DNA of 64,000 nucleotides from an uncultured Paracoccaceae bacterium (GTDB lineage Bacteria > Pseudomonadota > Alphaproteobacteria > Rhodobacterales > Rhodobacteraceae), in assembly GCA_947488605.1 (NCBI GenBank), contig CANKZJ010000004.1:186001-250000 (forward strand), in the 5' to 3' direction. Positions within the stretch are counted from its first letter, which is position 1. Each line of letters opens with the position of its first letter. Below are positions 35,476-43,607 of this stretch, piece by piece. Below the pieces are notes generated by a model. The model was not told where the DNA came from. It searched no databases and saw only the letters and a program-made list of their open reading frames with translations. The position numbers were made by a program, and so were the translations under genes.

Positions 35476-35522
35476 AAGTCTTATGTGGTGTCCATGTTGA
35501 ATTCAACTACTATATGTAGTAA
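35476..35522 (+). promoter_or_regulatory. Pair of NrdR boxes upstream of nrdJ
   Basis: Box 2 has the core CTATATGTAG (35510-35519), matching the NrdR consensus CwAtATaTwG except at one weak position, inside the dyad ACTAC-TATAT-GTAGT. Box 1 is weaker (core 35479-35488, ending ATGTGGTGT) but lies exactly 31 bp upstream, the spacing usual for NrdR tandem sites. NrdR represses ribonucleotide reductase genes when ATP/dATP is bound. Confidence 0.68.
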
Positions 35523-35612
35523 ATTGATTTGCGTCGAATTGCCCGTTTCCATCGCTTTGCGATCCCCGTAAGATGAGCGCTCGCGCGCGACCCCAACAGG
35601 AGATTCCCAATC

Positions 35613-37895
35613 ATGACCCGTTTCACTGCCCCTATCGCTGAACAAATCTGGGACATGAAGTACAGGTTCAAAGACGCAGATGGTACGCCGATTGATGACA
35701 GCGTCGAAGACACATGGCGCCGGATTGCAGGTGCTTTGGCCGTCGTCGAGGATGACCCAAAAGCGTGGGAAGACAAGTTTTACGACGCATTGGCCGACTT
35801 CAAGTATTTGCCCGCTGGTCGCATTACAGCAGGCGCAGGCACCGCACGTTCGGTGACACTGTTCAACTGCTTTGTCATGGGCACTGTGCCCGACAGCATG
35901 GGTGGCATTTTTGACATGCTCAAAGAGGCCGCACTGACGATGCAGCAAGGTGGCGGCATCGGATATGATTTTTCCACCATTCGCCCCAAAGGCGCGGATG
36001 TGAAGGGCGTGGCAGCTGATGCCTCGGGACCGCTGTCGTTTATGGATGTGTGGGACGCGATGTGTCGCACGATCATGTCTGCGGGATCACGCCGTGGTGC
36101 AATGATGGCGACGATGCGCTGCGATCACCCCGATGTCGAAGACTTCATCACTGCGAAATCAGATGCGGCGCGCCTGCGCATGTTCAACATGTCCGTCCTC
36201 ATCACCGACCCATTCATGGATGCCGTGAAAACGGGCGGCACATGGGATCTGGTCTTTGATGGTGAGGTCTACCGGAACGTGCAGGCGCGTGATCTGTGGA
36301 ATGCGATCATGCGGTCAACCTATGATTATGCGGAGCCCGGTGTGATTTTCATCGACCGTATCAATCAGATGAATAACCTCAATTACTGCGAGACGATTGC
36401 AGCGACGAACCCTTGCGGAGAGCAGCCGTTGCCCCCTTATGGCGCTTGCCTGCTTGGGTCGATCAACATGGCGCGTTTGGTGTCTGATCCGTTTGAGGAT
36501 GCAGCGACCCTCGACGAGGACGCACTTATCGATCTTGTCGCGACAGCAGTGCGGATGATGGATAACGTCGTTGACGCGTCGCGCTTCCCGCTTGAGGCCC
36601 AACGCGCAGAGGCGAAAGCCAAACGCCGGATTGGCCTTGGTGTGACCGGTTTGGCAGATGCGCTTTTGATGGTGGGTCTTCGCTATGGATCGGAAGAGGC
36701 AGCCGCACAGACTGATAAGTGGATGCATCAGATCGCGCGGGCTGCATATTTAGCGTCCGTTGATCTGGCAAAAGAGAAAGGGGCGTTCCCGCTTTTTGAT
36801 GCCGATCAGTTCCTTGCCAGTGGTGCAATGCAAGACATGGATGATGATGTCCGCGAAGCAATTGCCGCCCACGGTATCCGTAACGCGCTTCTGACGTCTA
36901 TCGCGCCGACGGGTACGATCAGCCTTTATGCGGGCAACGTGTCGTCCGGGATCGAACCTGTCTTTGCATACGCCTACACCCGCAAGGTCTTGCAAAAAGA
37001 TGGGTCACGTACGCAAGAAGAAGTTGTTGATTATGCGGTTCAGCTTTGGCGTGAACTGAAAGGTGACGCGCCCTTGCCCGATTATTTTGTGAATGCCCAA
37101 ACGCTGGCCCCGCTGGACCACGTGCGCATGCAGGCAGCGGCTCAAAAATGGATCGATAGCTCTATTTCCAAGACCATCAACTGCCCCGAGGACATCAGCT
37201 TTGATGCTTTCAAGGAAGTTTACATGGCGGCATGGGATCAAGGCTGCAAAGGGTGCACGACGTATCGTCCCAACGATGTCACAGGCTCTGTCTTATCGGT
37301 CTCCGAAGAAGCAGCCCCGTCCGAAGTACCAGCGCAGTTTACCGCGAGTGACGAGGGCGCAGAGGTTGTCTACATGTCCGAGCCACTTGACCGCCCCCAA
37401 GAACTGGATGGTGCGACATACAAACTCAAGTGGCCGGATAGCGAACATGCGATCTACATCACGGTAAATGATTTGGTGATTGCCGGGCATCGCCGTCCGT
37501 TCGAGGTGTTCATCAACTCCAAGAACATGGAGCATTTTGCGTGGACCGTCGCACTGACGCGTATGATCTCTGCCGTGTTCCGGCGTGGTGGCGATGTGTC
37601 ATTCGTGGTCGAAGAACTGAAAGCGGTCTTTGATCCGCGCGGTGGTGCTTGGATGCAGGGCAAATACGTGCCGTCGATCCTGGCCGCGATTGGCGGCGTG
37701 ATCGAGAAGCACATGATCTCAACCGGGTTCTTGGCGGGCGAAGGGATGGGCCTTAAGGCTGATCCACAAGCTGATGTCGTCGCGATCAATGGCGCACCGC
37801 GCGGCAAGGCTTGTTCGTCGTGTGGCTCCTACGAATTGCGGATGGTCGAAGGCTGCATGACTTGCGGATCGTGCGGTTATTCCAAGTGCGGCTAG
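35613..37895 (+). CDS. nrdJ: Adenosylcobalamin-dependent ribonucleotide reductase (class II)
   Basis: A 760-residue enzyme that reduces ribonucleoside di- or triphosphates to deoxy forms with vitamin B12 coenzyme, without oxygen or a small subunit. The substrate-site cysteine is in LFNCFVMG (residue 86), the NPCGEQPLPPYGACLLGSINMARL block holds the catalytic Asn-Cys-Glu triad, and APTGTISLYAGNVSSGIEP is the phosphate-binding loop. The C-terminal tail CSSCGSYELRMVEGCMTCGSCGYSKCG carries the redox cysteines. A CAACAGGAGATTC ribosome site precedes the ATG. It converges with the B12 importer operon (four-base overlap at 37892-37895). Confidence 0.96.
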   Translation: MTRFTAPIAEQIWDMKYRFKDADGTPIDDSVEDTWRRIAGALAVVEDDPKAWEDKFYDALADFKYLPAGRITAGAGTARSVTLFNCFVMGTVPDSMGGIFDMLKEAALTMQQGGGIGYDFSTIRPKGADVKGVAADASGPLSFMDVWDAMCRTIMSAGSRRGAMMATMRCDHPDVEDFITAKSDAARLRMFNMSVLITDPFMDAVKTGGTWDLVFDGEVYRNVQARDLWNAIMRSTYDYAEPGVIFIDRINQMNNLNYCETIAATNPCGEQPLPPYGACLLGSINMARLVSDPFEDAATLDEDALIDLVATAVRMMDNVVDASRFPLEAQRAEAKAKRRIGLGVTGLADALLMVGLRYGSEEAAAQTDKWMHQIARAAYLASVDLAKEKGAFPLFDADQFLASGAMQDMDDDVREAIAAHGIRNALLTSIAPTGTISLYAGNVSSGIEPVFAYAYTRKVLQKDGSRTQEEVVDYAVQLWRELKGDAPLPDYFVNAQTLAPLDHVRMQAAAQKWIDSSISKTINCPEDISFDAFKEVYMAAWDQGCKGCTTYRPNDVTGSVLSVSEEAAPSEVPAQFTASDEGAEVVYMSEPLDRPQELDGATYKLKWPDSEHAIYITVNDLVIAGHRRPFEVFINSKNMEHFAWTVALTRMISAVFRRGGDVSFVVEELKAVFDPRGGAWMQGKYVPSILAAIGGVIEKHMISTGFLAGEGMGLKADPQADVVAINGAPRGKACSSCGSYELRMVEGCMTCGSCGYSKCG

Positions 37896-38947
37896 CCGGG
37901 ATTTCTGCGCAGTAACCAGACAAAGAATACGCCACCAATAAGCCCTGTGATGATCCCAATCGGGATGTCATCAGGGGCCATAACGGTGCGCGCTAAAATG
38001 TCAGCCCAAACCAGAAAAATCGCACCCAAGAGTGCCGATACGGGGATCACGCGCGTATAGTCGCCACCCACGATCAACCGCACGATATGCGGGATCATAA
38101 GGCCCACAAATCCGATGATTCCGGAAAAGGCGACCATCACACCAGTGATCATCGCGCCAATAACAAATACAGTCAGGCGGAACCGTTTGACGGCTATGCC
38201 AAGGGTAGCGGCCGTTTCATCGCCAACTGTCATCGCATTGAGATTGCGCGCGTTGCCCCAAAGGTACGCGCCGCAAAGTATAAGGATCGCGAGCGGGTAG
38301 ATCAGCTGGTTCCATTGCGCGAGGCCGAGACCGCCAAGCATCCAAAAGACGACCGTGTGAACGGCACGTGGATCACCGAGAAAGATCAAGACATTTGCCG
38401 CTGACATCACGATGAAAGACACTGCCACCCCAGCTAACACAAGTCTGTCTGCGCTGGTTGCCGTTGCGAATTGCGACACGCCAAGCACGATCAGCGTTGC
38501 ACCTAACGCACCTAGAAATGCCATCAACGGCACGGTCAGAAGGCCGATAAACAACCCAGTATGAAGCAACGCTAAGATCGCACCAAAAGCGCCGCCCGCA
38601 GAGATGCCCAAGAGATGAGGATCAGCGAGTGAATTGCGCGTCACAGCCTGCAAGCTTGCCCCAACGATCGCCAACCCGGCCCCGACAAAGCATGCAAGGA
38701 TCGCGCGCGGAAAACGAATATCCCAGACAATTGCTTCGCGCCCCGCCGACCAGTCAGGCGTGACAAACCCCGGTGCCAGCTTGTTGATCACAATGCCCCA
38801 GACCGTTGGGAAGGGGACAGATACGGCGCCGACACTTACCGCAACTGTCAAAGACAAGAACAGCGCAATCAGCCCAATGACAAAGGTCAGCCGAAGCCTT
38901 GCTTTGAAAGGGTGGACCGTCACACGGGTTCTGTCAGCGATAGACAT
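37892..38947 (-). CDS. btuC: FecCD/BtuC-type ABC permease, probably corrinoid uptake
   Basis: A 351-residue permease with about ten membrane segments. The FecCD signature runs through VWDIRFPRAILACFVGAGLAIVGASLQAVTRNSLADPHLLGISAGGAFGAIL, and the cytosolic coupling loop FSGIIGFVGLMIPHIVRLIVGGDYTRVIPVSALLGAIFLVWADILART near the C terminus. Members import siderophores, haem or B12; the cobalamin riboswitch that heads this operon and the adjacent B12-dependent reductase point to corrinoids. Last gene of the operon, six bases downstream of the binding-protein gene. Confidence 0.9.
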   Translation of the reverse strand: MSIADRTRVTVHPFKARLRLTFVIGLIALFLSLTVAVSVGAVSVPFPTVWGIVINKLAPGFVTPDWSAGREAIVWDIRFPRAILACFVGAGLAIVGASLQAVTRNSLADPHLLGISAGGAFGAILALLHTGLFIGLLTVPLMAFLGALGATLIVLGVSQFATATSADRLVLAGVAVSFIVMSAANVLIFLGDPRAVHTVVFWMLGGLGLAQWNQLIYPLAILILCGAYLWGNARNLNAMTVGDETAATLGIAVKRFRLTVFVIGAMITGVMVAFSGIIGFVGLMIPHIVRLIVGGDYTRVIPVSALLGAIFLVWADILARTVMAPDDIPIGIITGLIGGVFFVWLLRRNPG

Positions 38948-38953
38948 GCCAAC

Positions 38954-39886
38954 CTACTCTGCGCGGAACGCAGCGGCGAGCGTTTTGACAGCCTCGATGT
39001 TGCGGGGCCCCGGTGTTGCTTCGACATATTCCAGCACAACAAAGCGGTCATTCTTTACGGCGTCGATGTCAGCGAAGGCGGGGTTTGATAGCATAAACTC
39101 GCGCTTTTGGTCCGCGGTCACTTCGCCGTAGTTTACGATGATGATCTCGGGATTGCGGTCTACGACGGCTTCCCACCCTACCGTGGCCCAGCTTTTCTCA
39201 AAATCGTTCATGATGTTTGTGCCGCCCGCCGCCTCAATCAAGGCGTTTGGCATCGCATAGCGTCCAGCCGTAAAGGGCGCGTCCTCCCCGCTGTCATAGA
39301 CAAACACGCGAGGGGCCTGCGGCAAATCCGGCTGGGTGGCTAAGAAGTCCGCAAGATCAGCTTCATAGCTGGCAACAAGAGCCTCAGCGCGGTCGCTTAC
39401 TCCAAAAATCGCACCCAAGTTGCGCAGATCATTGTACATGTCATCCATGGCGGCGGGGCCTTTTTCGCCAATGTGGATGCAGCTTTCGGTCAATTCATAA
39501 ACCTGAATACCAAAAGGCTCCAACGTCTCAGGCGTTACCTCGCCACCGACGCGCATGCCGTAGTTCCATCCGGCGAAGAAGAAGTCAGCATCGGCACCGA
39601 TCAAAACTTCTTTGGATGGGTATTTCTCCGACAGTTCGGGCAGTGCCTCAACGCCTGCGCGCATTTCCGCGTCGAGTTTGTTCCAGCCGGAAATGCCAGT
39701 ATAGCCAACCATGTGATCGGTCAAACCTAGCACGAGCATCATTTCCGTCAGATTAATGTCGTTCGAGACCGCAGCCTGCGGCGGCGCTTCAAACGTCAGT
39801 TGGCGCTCGCAGCTTTGTACGGTGGTCTGCGCGAGCGTCGTGCCCGCGAGAAGGGTGAATACTGCGGTTGTTGCGATCAATTTCAT
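38954..39886 (-). CDS. btuF: Periplasmic binding protein of the corrinoid ABC importer
   Basis: A 310-residue protein with signal peptide MKLIATTAVFTLLAGTTLAQ. The mature part is a class III (helical-backbone) binding protein like BtuF/FepB: RQLTFEAPPQAAVSNDINLTEMMLVLGLTDHMVGYTG, PSKEVLIGADADFFFAGWNYG, and the C-terminal SNPAFADIDAVKNDRFVVLEYVEATPGPRNIEAVKTLA. The ligand is not decidable from sequence alone; the riboswitch and gene order make B12 or a precursor most likely, with iron complexes the alternative. Confidence 0.88.
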   Translation of the reverse strand: MKLIATTAVFTLLAGTTLAQTTVQSCERQLTFEAPPQAAVSNDINLTEMMLVLGLTDHMVGYTGISGWNKLDAEMRAGVEALPELSEKYPSKEVLIGADADFFFAGWNYGMRVGGEVTPETLEPFGIQVYELTESCIHIGEKGPAAMDDMYNDLRNLGAIFGVSDRAEALVASYEADLADFLATQPDLPQAPRVFVYDSGEDAPFTAGRYAMPNALIEAAGGTNIMNDFEKSWATVGWEAVVDRNPEIIIVNYGEVTADQKREFMLSNPAFADIDAVKNDRFVVLEYVEATPGPRNIEAVKTLAAAFRAE

Positions 39887-39898
39887 AAGATCGGCTCT

Positions 39899-40681
39899 CT
39901 AATTAGGTAGATGAAAGGAAAGGTGGTTGGTGTCGCTTGGTGCAAGGATTTCGCGCCGCGCATTCACGCGGAACGTGTCAGACACGAGAGCCTCGGTGAG
40001 CAACGCATCAGGGGAGCCAAATCCGCGTGGGTGACCATCCTCAAGAACCAAAATATCGTCGCAGATGTCTGCAGCCATATTGAGGTCGTGCAGCGACACG
40101 ACGATTGTCAAATCCAGCGTTCGGATCAGGGCCAGAACCTCAAGCTGGTGACGGATATCAAGGTGGTTCGTCGGTTCATCCAAGATCAAAATTTGTGGCT
40201 CTTGCGCCAAGGCACGCGCCACCATCACACGCTGGCGTTCACCACCAGAAAGCGTGCCGAAATCGCGGTGTTCCAGATGCTTCAGATCAAGCAAGTCTAG
40301 CACGCGCCCGATGACTTGTGCATCACGCACACCGACACCTGCAAAACCATGCTGATGTGGCGTCCGACCAAGTGATACGATTTCGCGCACGCTAAGACCA
40401 AATGCTGCGGCTTGTTCCTGCAATACTGCGGCGACAATGCAGGCGGCGTTGCGCGCAGGCATGTCCCAAATGTCTTGTCCGCCGATTTTTACTTGCCCGG
40501 TTAAAGGTGTCTGAAAACGGTAAAGCAGCCGCAAAAGCGTCGACTTTCCGGCACCGTTCGGGCCGACAACACCAAGTACGCGGCCTGCGCGCACCTCAAA
40601 GCTGGTCGGATGCAGAACCAGAGGGCTACGCCGATGCGGGCGCCAACTTACGTTCTCAACTGAAATTGCCACACCACTCAT
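39899..40681 (-). CDS. btuD: ATP-binding protein of the corrinoid ABC importer
   Basis: A 260-residue FepC/BtuD-like ATPase: Walker A GPNGAGKST near residue 39, signature LSGGERQRVMVARAL near 143, Walker B ILILDEPTNHLDIRHQLE near 166 and the switch histidine in VVSLHDLNMA. It overlaps the DUF1636 gene by four bases (40678-40681) and precedes the binding-protein gene by 12 bases. Works with the permease and binding protein downstream. Confidence 0.92.
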   Translation of the reverse strand: MSGVAISVENVSWRPHRRSPLVLHPTSFEVRAGRVLGVVGPNGAGKSTLLRLLYRFQTPLTGQVKIGGQDIWDMPARNAACIVAAVLQEQAAAFGLSVREIVSLGRTPHQHGFAGVGVRDAQVIGRVLDLLDLKHLEHRDFGTLSGGERQRVMVARALAQEPQILILDEPTNHLDIRHQLEVLALIRTLDLTIVVSLHDLNMAADICDDILVLEDGHPRGFGSPDALLTEALVSDTFRVNARREILAPSDTNHLSFHLPN

Positions 40682-41085
40682 GATGCCAATGCCTTGCTAT
40701 CTTCGAGTGCGATCATCGCGGCTGGAACGCGCGCCAAAGTTGACTTGCGCAATTTGCCGGGGCGGTCGACGGATGAACACCATCCATCATGCAAAACGGC
40801 ATATTGCTTGGCAAAGTCTACCAAGTCGTCGATGTCATCCTCGGGCGTCATATCCCCAAAGAGATACGTCGCCTTTTGCGTGCCATGAAAGGCCACCGTG
40901 CAAGGTCGATCGCAGCCAGCCATGCAAGCAACACCCGAGATCGCAAAGTCTTCGGATATAGCATCTCCAGCTGCCGCAATCGCTTTGCGCAGCTTCTCGA
41001 TCAGTTCATATCCGGGGCGGCAATCCGTCCCCTTATGTCTGCACGATGTGCAAACAGTAATTCTGTGTTGTGTCGTCCGGTCCAT
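40678..41085 (-). CDS. DUF1636 family protein, ferredoxin-like cysteine pattern
   Basis: A 135-residue protein. The cysteines C12, C15, C22 (CTSCRHKGTDC) and C54, C58, C62 (CMAGCDRPC) are arranged like those of thioredoxin-fold [2Fe-2S] ferredoxins or metal-binding proteins; the second half (AFHGTQKATYLFGDMTPEDDIDDLVDFAKQY) fits such a fold. It is the first gene after the cobalamin riboswitch and overlaps the ATPase gene, so it is under B12 control. A part in corrinoid handling, for example reduction or adenosylation, is inference; the family has no proven function known to me. Confidence 0.82.
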   Translation of the reverse strand: MDRTTQHRITVCTSCRHKGTDCRPGYELIEKLRKAIAAAGDAISEDFAISGVACMAGCDRPCTVAFHGTQKATYLFGDMTPEDDIDDLVDFAKQYAVLHDGWCSSVDRPGKLRKSTLARVPAAMIALEDSKALAS

Positions 41086-41214
41086 GTCGCCCTCCGCGAT
41101 GATGCGGGGGCAGGTGGGGACATAAGGATACGCGCGGGCTTTGCCGTGATGCCATCATAATCTCCGCTCCGGACACCCCGCCCGGTTTGAGTTTCAGTTG
41201 GCACATTTCTGTAC

Positions 41215-41385
41215 CGTTTGATGGCAGGTCTCCTGACTTCGCGGGTCTCAGCTTGCCCGATCCTTCCCGAACGCGCACGTTCAGTGGTGATCATCGGGGT
41301 CGCTCGCCGCTCACAGTTGCGGGGGCAGTTACGGGTTTGGCGCGCTTTGGCTCTTCCTCACCGTATTCCCTTTTCATCCCAGACG
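41215..41385 (-). promoter_or_regulatory. Cobalamin (AdoCbl) riboswitch
   Basis: Read on the minus strand: GAAAAGGGAA and GGTGAGG at the 5' side (about 41357-41377), the core CCCCCGCAACTGTGA, the CCACTG and GGGAAGG elements, and at the 3' side the B12 box AGTCAGGAGACCTGCC (41223-41237). Order and spacing are those of the cobalamin riboswitch. It ends about 137 bases before the DUF1636 ATG; the intervening region is the expression platform. In B12 excess it should switch off the importer operon. Confidence 0.95.
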
Positions 41386-41520
41386 CATTTTCGGCGACTG
41401 AGAACCATCACAAATATCTTTTGCGATTCCGAGCGGAGGGTCAAGCGCCAAGTTGACAGTACGTGGTGTCAAGCGTTGCAGATGGTGGTGAGTTGATATG
41501 AGGCCTTTTCTTCAAAGGAC

Positions 41521-41859
41521 CTAGGCAATCATATCCGCCAAACCAAACTGTGCGCCGATCACACCGATGGCGATACCAATGGGCAGGGCAAAATGAAGGG
41601 CGAGCGGCTTGCGTGGTTTTTGGAGCTGTCTGGGCGCTGACCATCTTCCGATAGAGAAAAGGTTAAACACCCGCTCCATCAACAAATAGAAAATAAACCA
41701 ACCACCAAACAGGACTATTATGACAATGATACTGCGCCATGATCCGGTGCTCGCAAGATCGACCATACCGTCGATAACCAAGCCGAGGAGCACGCCAATT
41801 ACAAAAAGACCGGCCCAGTTGAACCAGTCGAAGGTTTGCATCTTTTGTCGTTCTCTCAT
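41521..41859 (-). CDS. Small membrane protein of unknown function
   Basis: A 112-residue protein with three membrane segments: about residues 13-32 (WAGLFVIGVLLGLVIDG), 42-62 (SIIVIIVLFGGWFIFYLLM) and 88-108 (HFALPIGIAIGVIGAQFGL). AGGAGGGG seven bases before the ATG fixes this start. It shows the same layout as the protein at 17356-17718 (DW-N start, VIG-L-G helix 1, VF after helix 2, ALPxG in helix 3). No named family recognised. It stands between the riboswitch and the GMC oxidoreductase, on the same strand as the latter and 48 bases downstream of it. Confidence 0.75.
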   Translation of the reverse strand: MRERQKMQTFDWFNWAGLFVIGVLLGLVIDGMVDLASTGSWRSIIVIIVLFGGWFIFYLLMERVFNLFSIGRWSAPRQLQKPRKPLALHFALPIGIAIGVIGAQFGLADMIA

Positions 41860-41907
41860 GTGTTGGCCCCTCCTGAAAAAGATCGCCTGCGGATCACAGG
41901 TCGTCTT

Positions 41908-43503
41908 TTATGCATCCTCCAAGATCAAATCAGATGCTTTTTCCCCGATCATTATGGCCGGCGCATTGGTATTCCCTGATACAATTTCTGGCATGATCGA
42001 ACAATCGGCAACACGTAACCCTTCGATCCCGTGGACCCGTAGCCTTGCATCGACAACCGCATCTTTGCCGTTACCCATTTTGCACGTCCCCGTGGGGTGA
42101 TAGATTGATGCGGTGTTGTTGCGCGCCCAATCAAGTGTCGCATCGTAGTTGTCCATCGGCAGGTCCGCGTGCGGGCGGTACTCTTCGCTGATCTTTGATG
42201 TGAGTGGGGCATGTCTTGCGATTTTGCGGGCGATGTTTACGCCTGCAACAACGGTGCGGCAGTCGGTTTCTGTGGATAGGTAATTCGGGATAATCTTGGG
42301 GTAGGACTTTGGATCCTTCCCTTGCAAACGTATTTCGCCCTTACTCTCAGGACGCAGCTGACACACCGACATTGTGAAAGCCGAGAACTTGTCAGCCCCT
42401 TTGCCCGGGTTTTCCGCAGACAGCGGTTGAACGTGGAACTGGATATCGGGCGTTTCCATGTCCTCGCGTGTTTTCATAAATCCGGTAGCAAGGCTCGCAG
42501 CCATCGTCATAGGGCCCGCGCGGAACATCAAATACTTGAGGCCAATCTTGGCTTGACCAAAGAGGGAACTGACCTCATCGTTCAGCGTCGGCTCGTTACA
42601 CTTATACACCAGGCGCGCTTGCAGGTGGTCTTGCATGTTTTTGCCAACGCCGGGCAAGTCTTGCACGGTATCGATGCCATTTTCAGTCAGTTGCGCTGCT
42701 TCGCCGATGCCTGAAAGCATAAGCAGTTGCGGCGAATTGATTGCGCCACCCGATAGTACGATTTCTTTGCGTGCTTTGACTGTTTGCAAGTTACCGCTGC
42801 GATCGGTGTAGGTAACGCCCGTGGCGCGTTTGCCTTCGATAATCACCTTCTCAACTTGAGCATGCGTGATGATCTGCAAATTCTCACGCGACTTGACCGG
42901 ATTAAGGTAGGCCACGGCAGAGCTGCAACGCCGACCATTGCGTGCGGTGAGTTGGAAAAAGCCGACACCTTCTTGATCAGCGCCGTTATAATCAGGGTTG
43001 AATTTGTAACCTGCCGCTTGGGCCGCGGCGACCCATGCGTCAGTGATCGGGCGCTGGATACGCATGTTGGATACGGAAAGTGGGCCTTGATCCCCGTGGA
43101 ATTCATCGGCGCCACGCTCGTTCTTTTCGGCACGCTTAAACAGGGGCAATACATCGTCCCAGCCCCATCCGGTATTACCCATTTGACGCCACCGGTCATA
43201 ATCTTGAGGCTGACCACGCACATATAGAAGACCGTTCAGAGAAGAAGACCCACCGAGAACCTTTCCGCGGGGCCATTCGATAGAACGCCCGTTTAGACCT
43301 GGATCAGGCTCGGTTTTGTAACACCAATCTACCTTGGGGTTATGAATTGTCTTGAAGTAACCCACTGGAATGTGGATCCATGGGTTCAGATCACGACCAC
43401 CGGCCTCAAGAAGTATGACTTTATGGGCTGGGTTTGCGCTTAAACGATTGGCCAGAACACATCCGGCGGACCCTGCACCAACGACAATAAAATCGGCTTC
43501 CAC
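41908..43503 (-). CDS. GMC family oxidoreductase (choline dehydrogenase-like)
   Basis: A 531-residue FAD enzyme. The dinucleotide-binding motif FIVVGAGSAGCVLANRLS is at residues 5-22; GMC signature 1 is in RGKVLGGSSSLNGLLYVRG near 80-98, signature 2 in GGAINSPQLLMLSGIG near 255, and the active-site pair lies in YHPTGTCKMG and the C-terminal SGNTNAPAIMIGEKASD. The family oxidises alcohols such as choline or short-chain and aromatic alcohols. It is divergent from the TRAP transporter operon, so its substrate may be imported by that system; this is inference. Confidence 0.92.
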   Translation of the reverse strand: MEADFIVVGAGSAGCVLANRLSANPAHKVILLEAGGRDLNPWIHIPVGYFKTIHNPKVDWCYKTEPDPGLNGRSIEWPRGKVLGGSSSLNGLLYVRGQPQDYDRWRQMGNTGWGWDDVLPLFKRAEKNERGADEFHGDQGPLSVSNMRIQRPITDAWVAAAQAAGYKFNPDYNGADQEGVGFFQLTARNGRRCSSAVAYLNPVKSRENLQIITHAQVEKVIIEGKRATGVTYTDRSGNLQTVKARKEIVLSGGAINSPQLLMLSGIGEAAQLTENGIDTVQDLPGVGKNMQDHLQARLVYKCNEPTLNDEVSSLFGQAKIGLKYLMFRAGPMTMAASLATGFMKTREDMETPDIQFHVQPLSAENPGKGADKFSAFTMSVCQLRPESKGEIRLQGKDPKSYPKIIPNYLSTETDCRTVVAGVNIARKIARHAPLTSKISEEYRPHADLPMDNYDATLDWARNNTASIYHPTGTCKMGNGKDAVVDARLRVHGIEGLRVADCSIMPEIVSGNTNAPAIMIGEKASDLILEDA

Positions 43504-43565
43504 TGCATTTTCTCCATTTACTTGAAAAAACTCTATGCAGAACGGTCAGACTATACTAGGCTTTT

Positions 43566-43584
43566 TTGAAACTATAAGTCTCAA
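43566..43584. promoter_or_regulatory. Palindrome, candidate IclR-type operator
   Basis: TTGAAACT-ATA-AGTCTCAA: 8-bp arms matching at seven positions around a three-base centre. It lies between the divergent GMC oxidoreductase and dctP genes, 24 bases before the dctP ATG, in an operon that ends with an IclR regulator gene. IclR proteins bind such palindromes; the assignment is inferred. Confidence 0.5.
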
Positions 43585-43607
43585 TAATCGACAACATGGG
43601 AGGAAAC

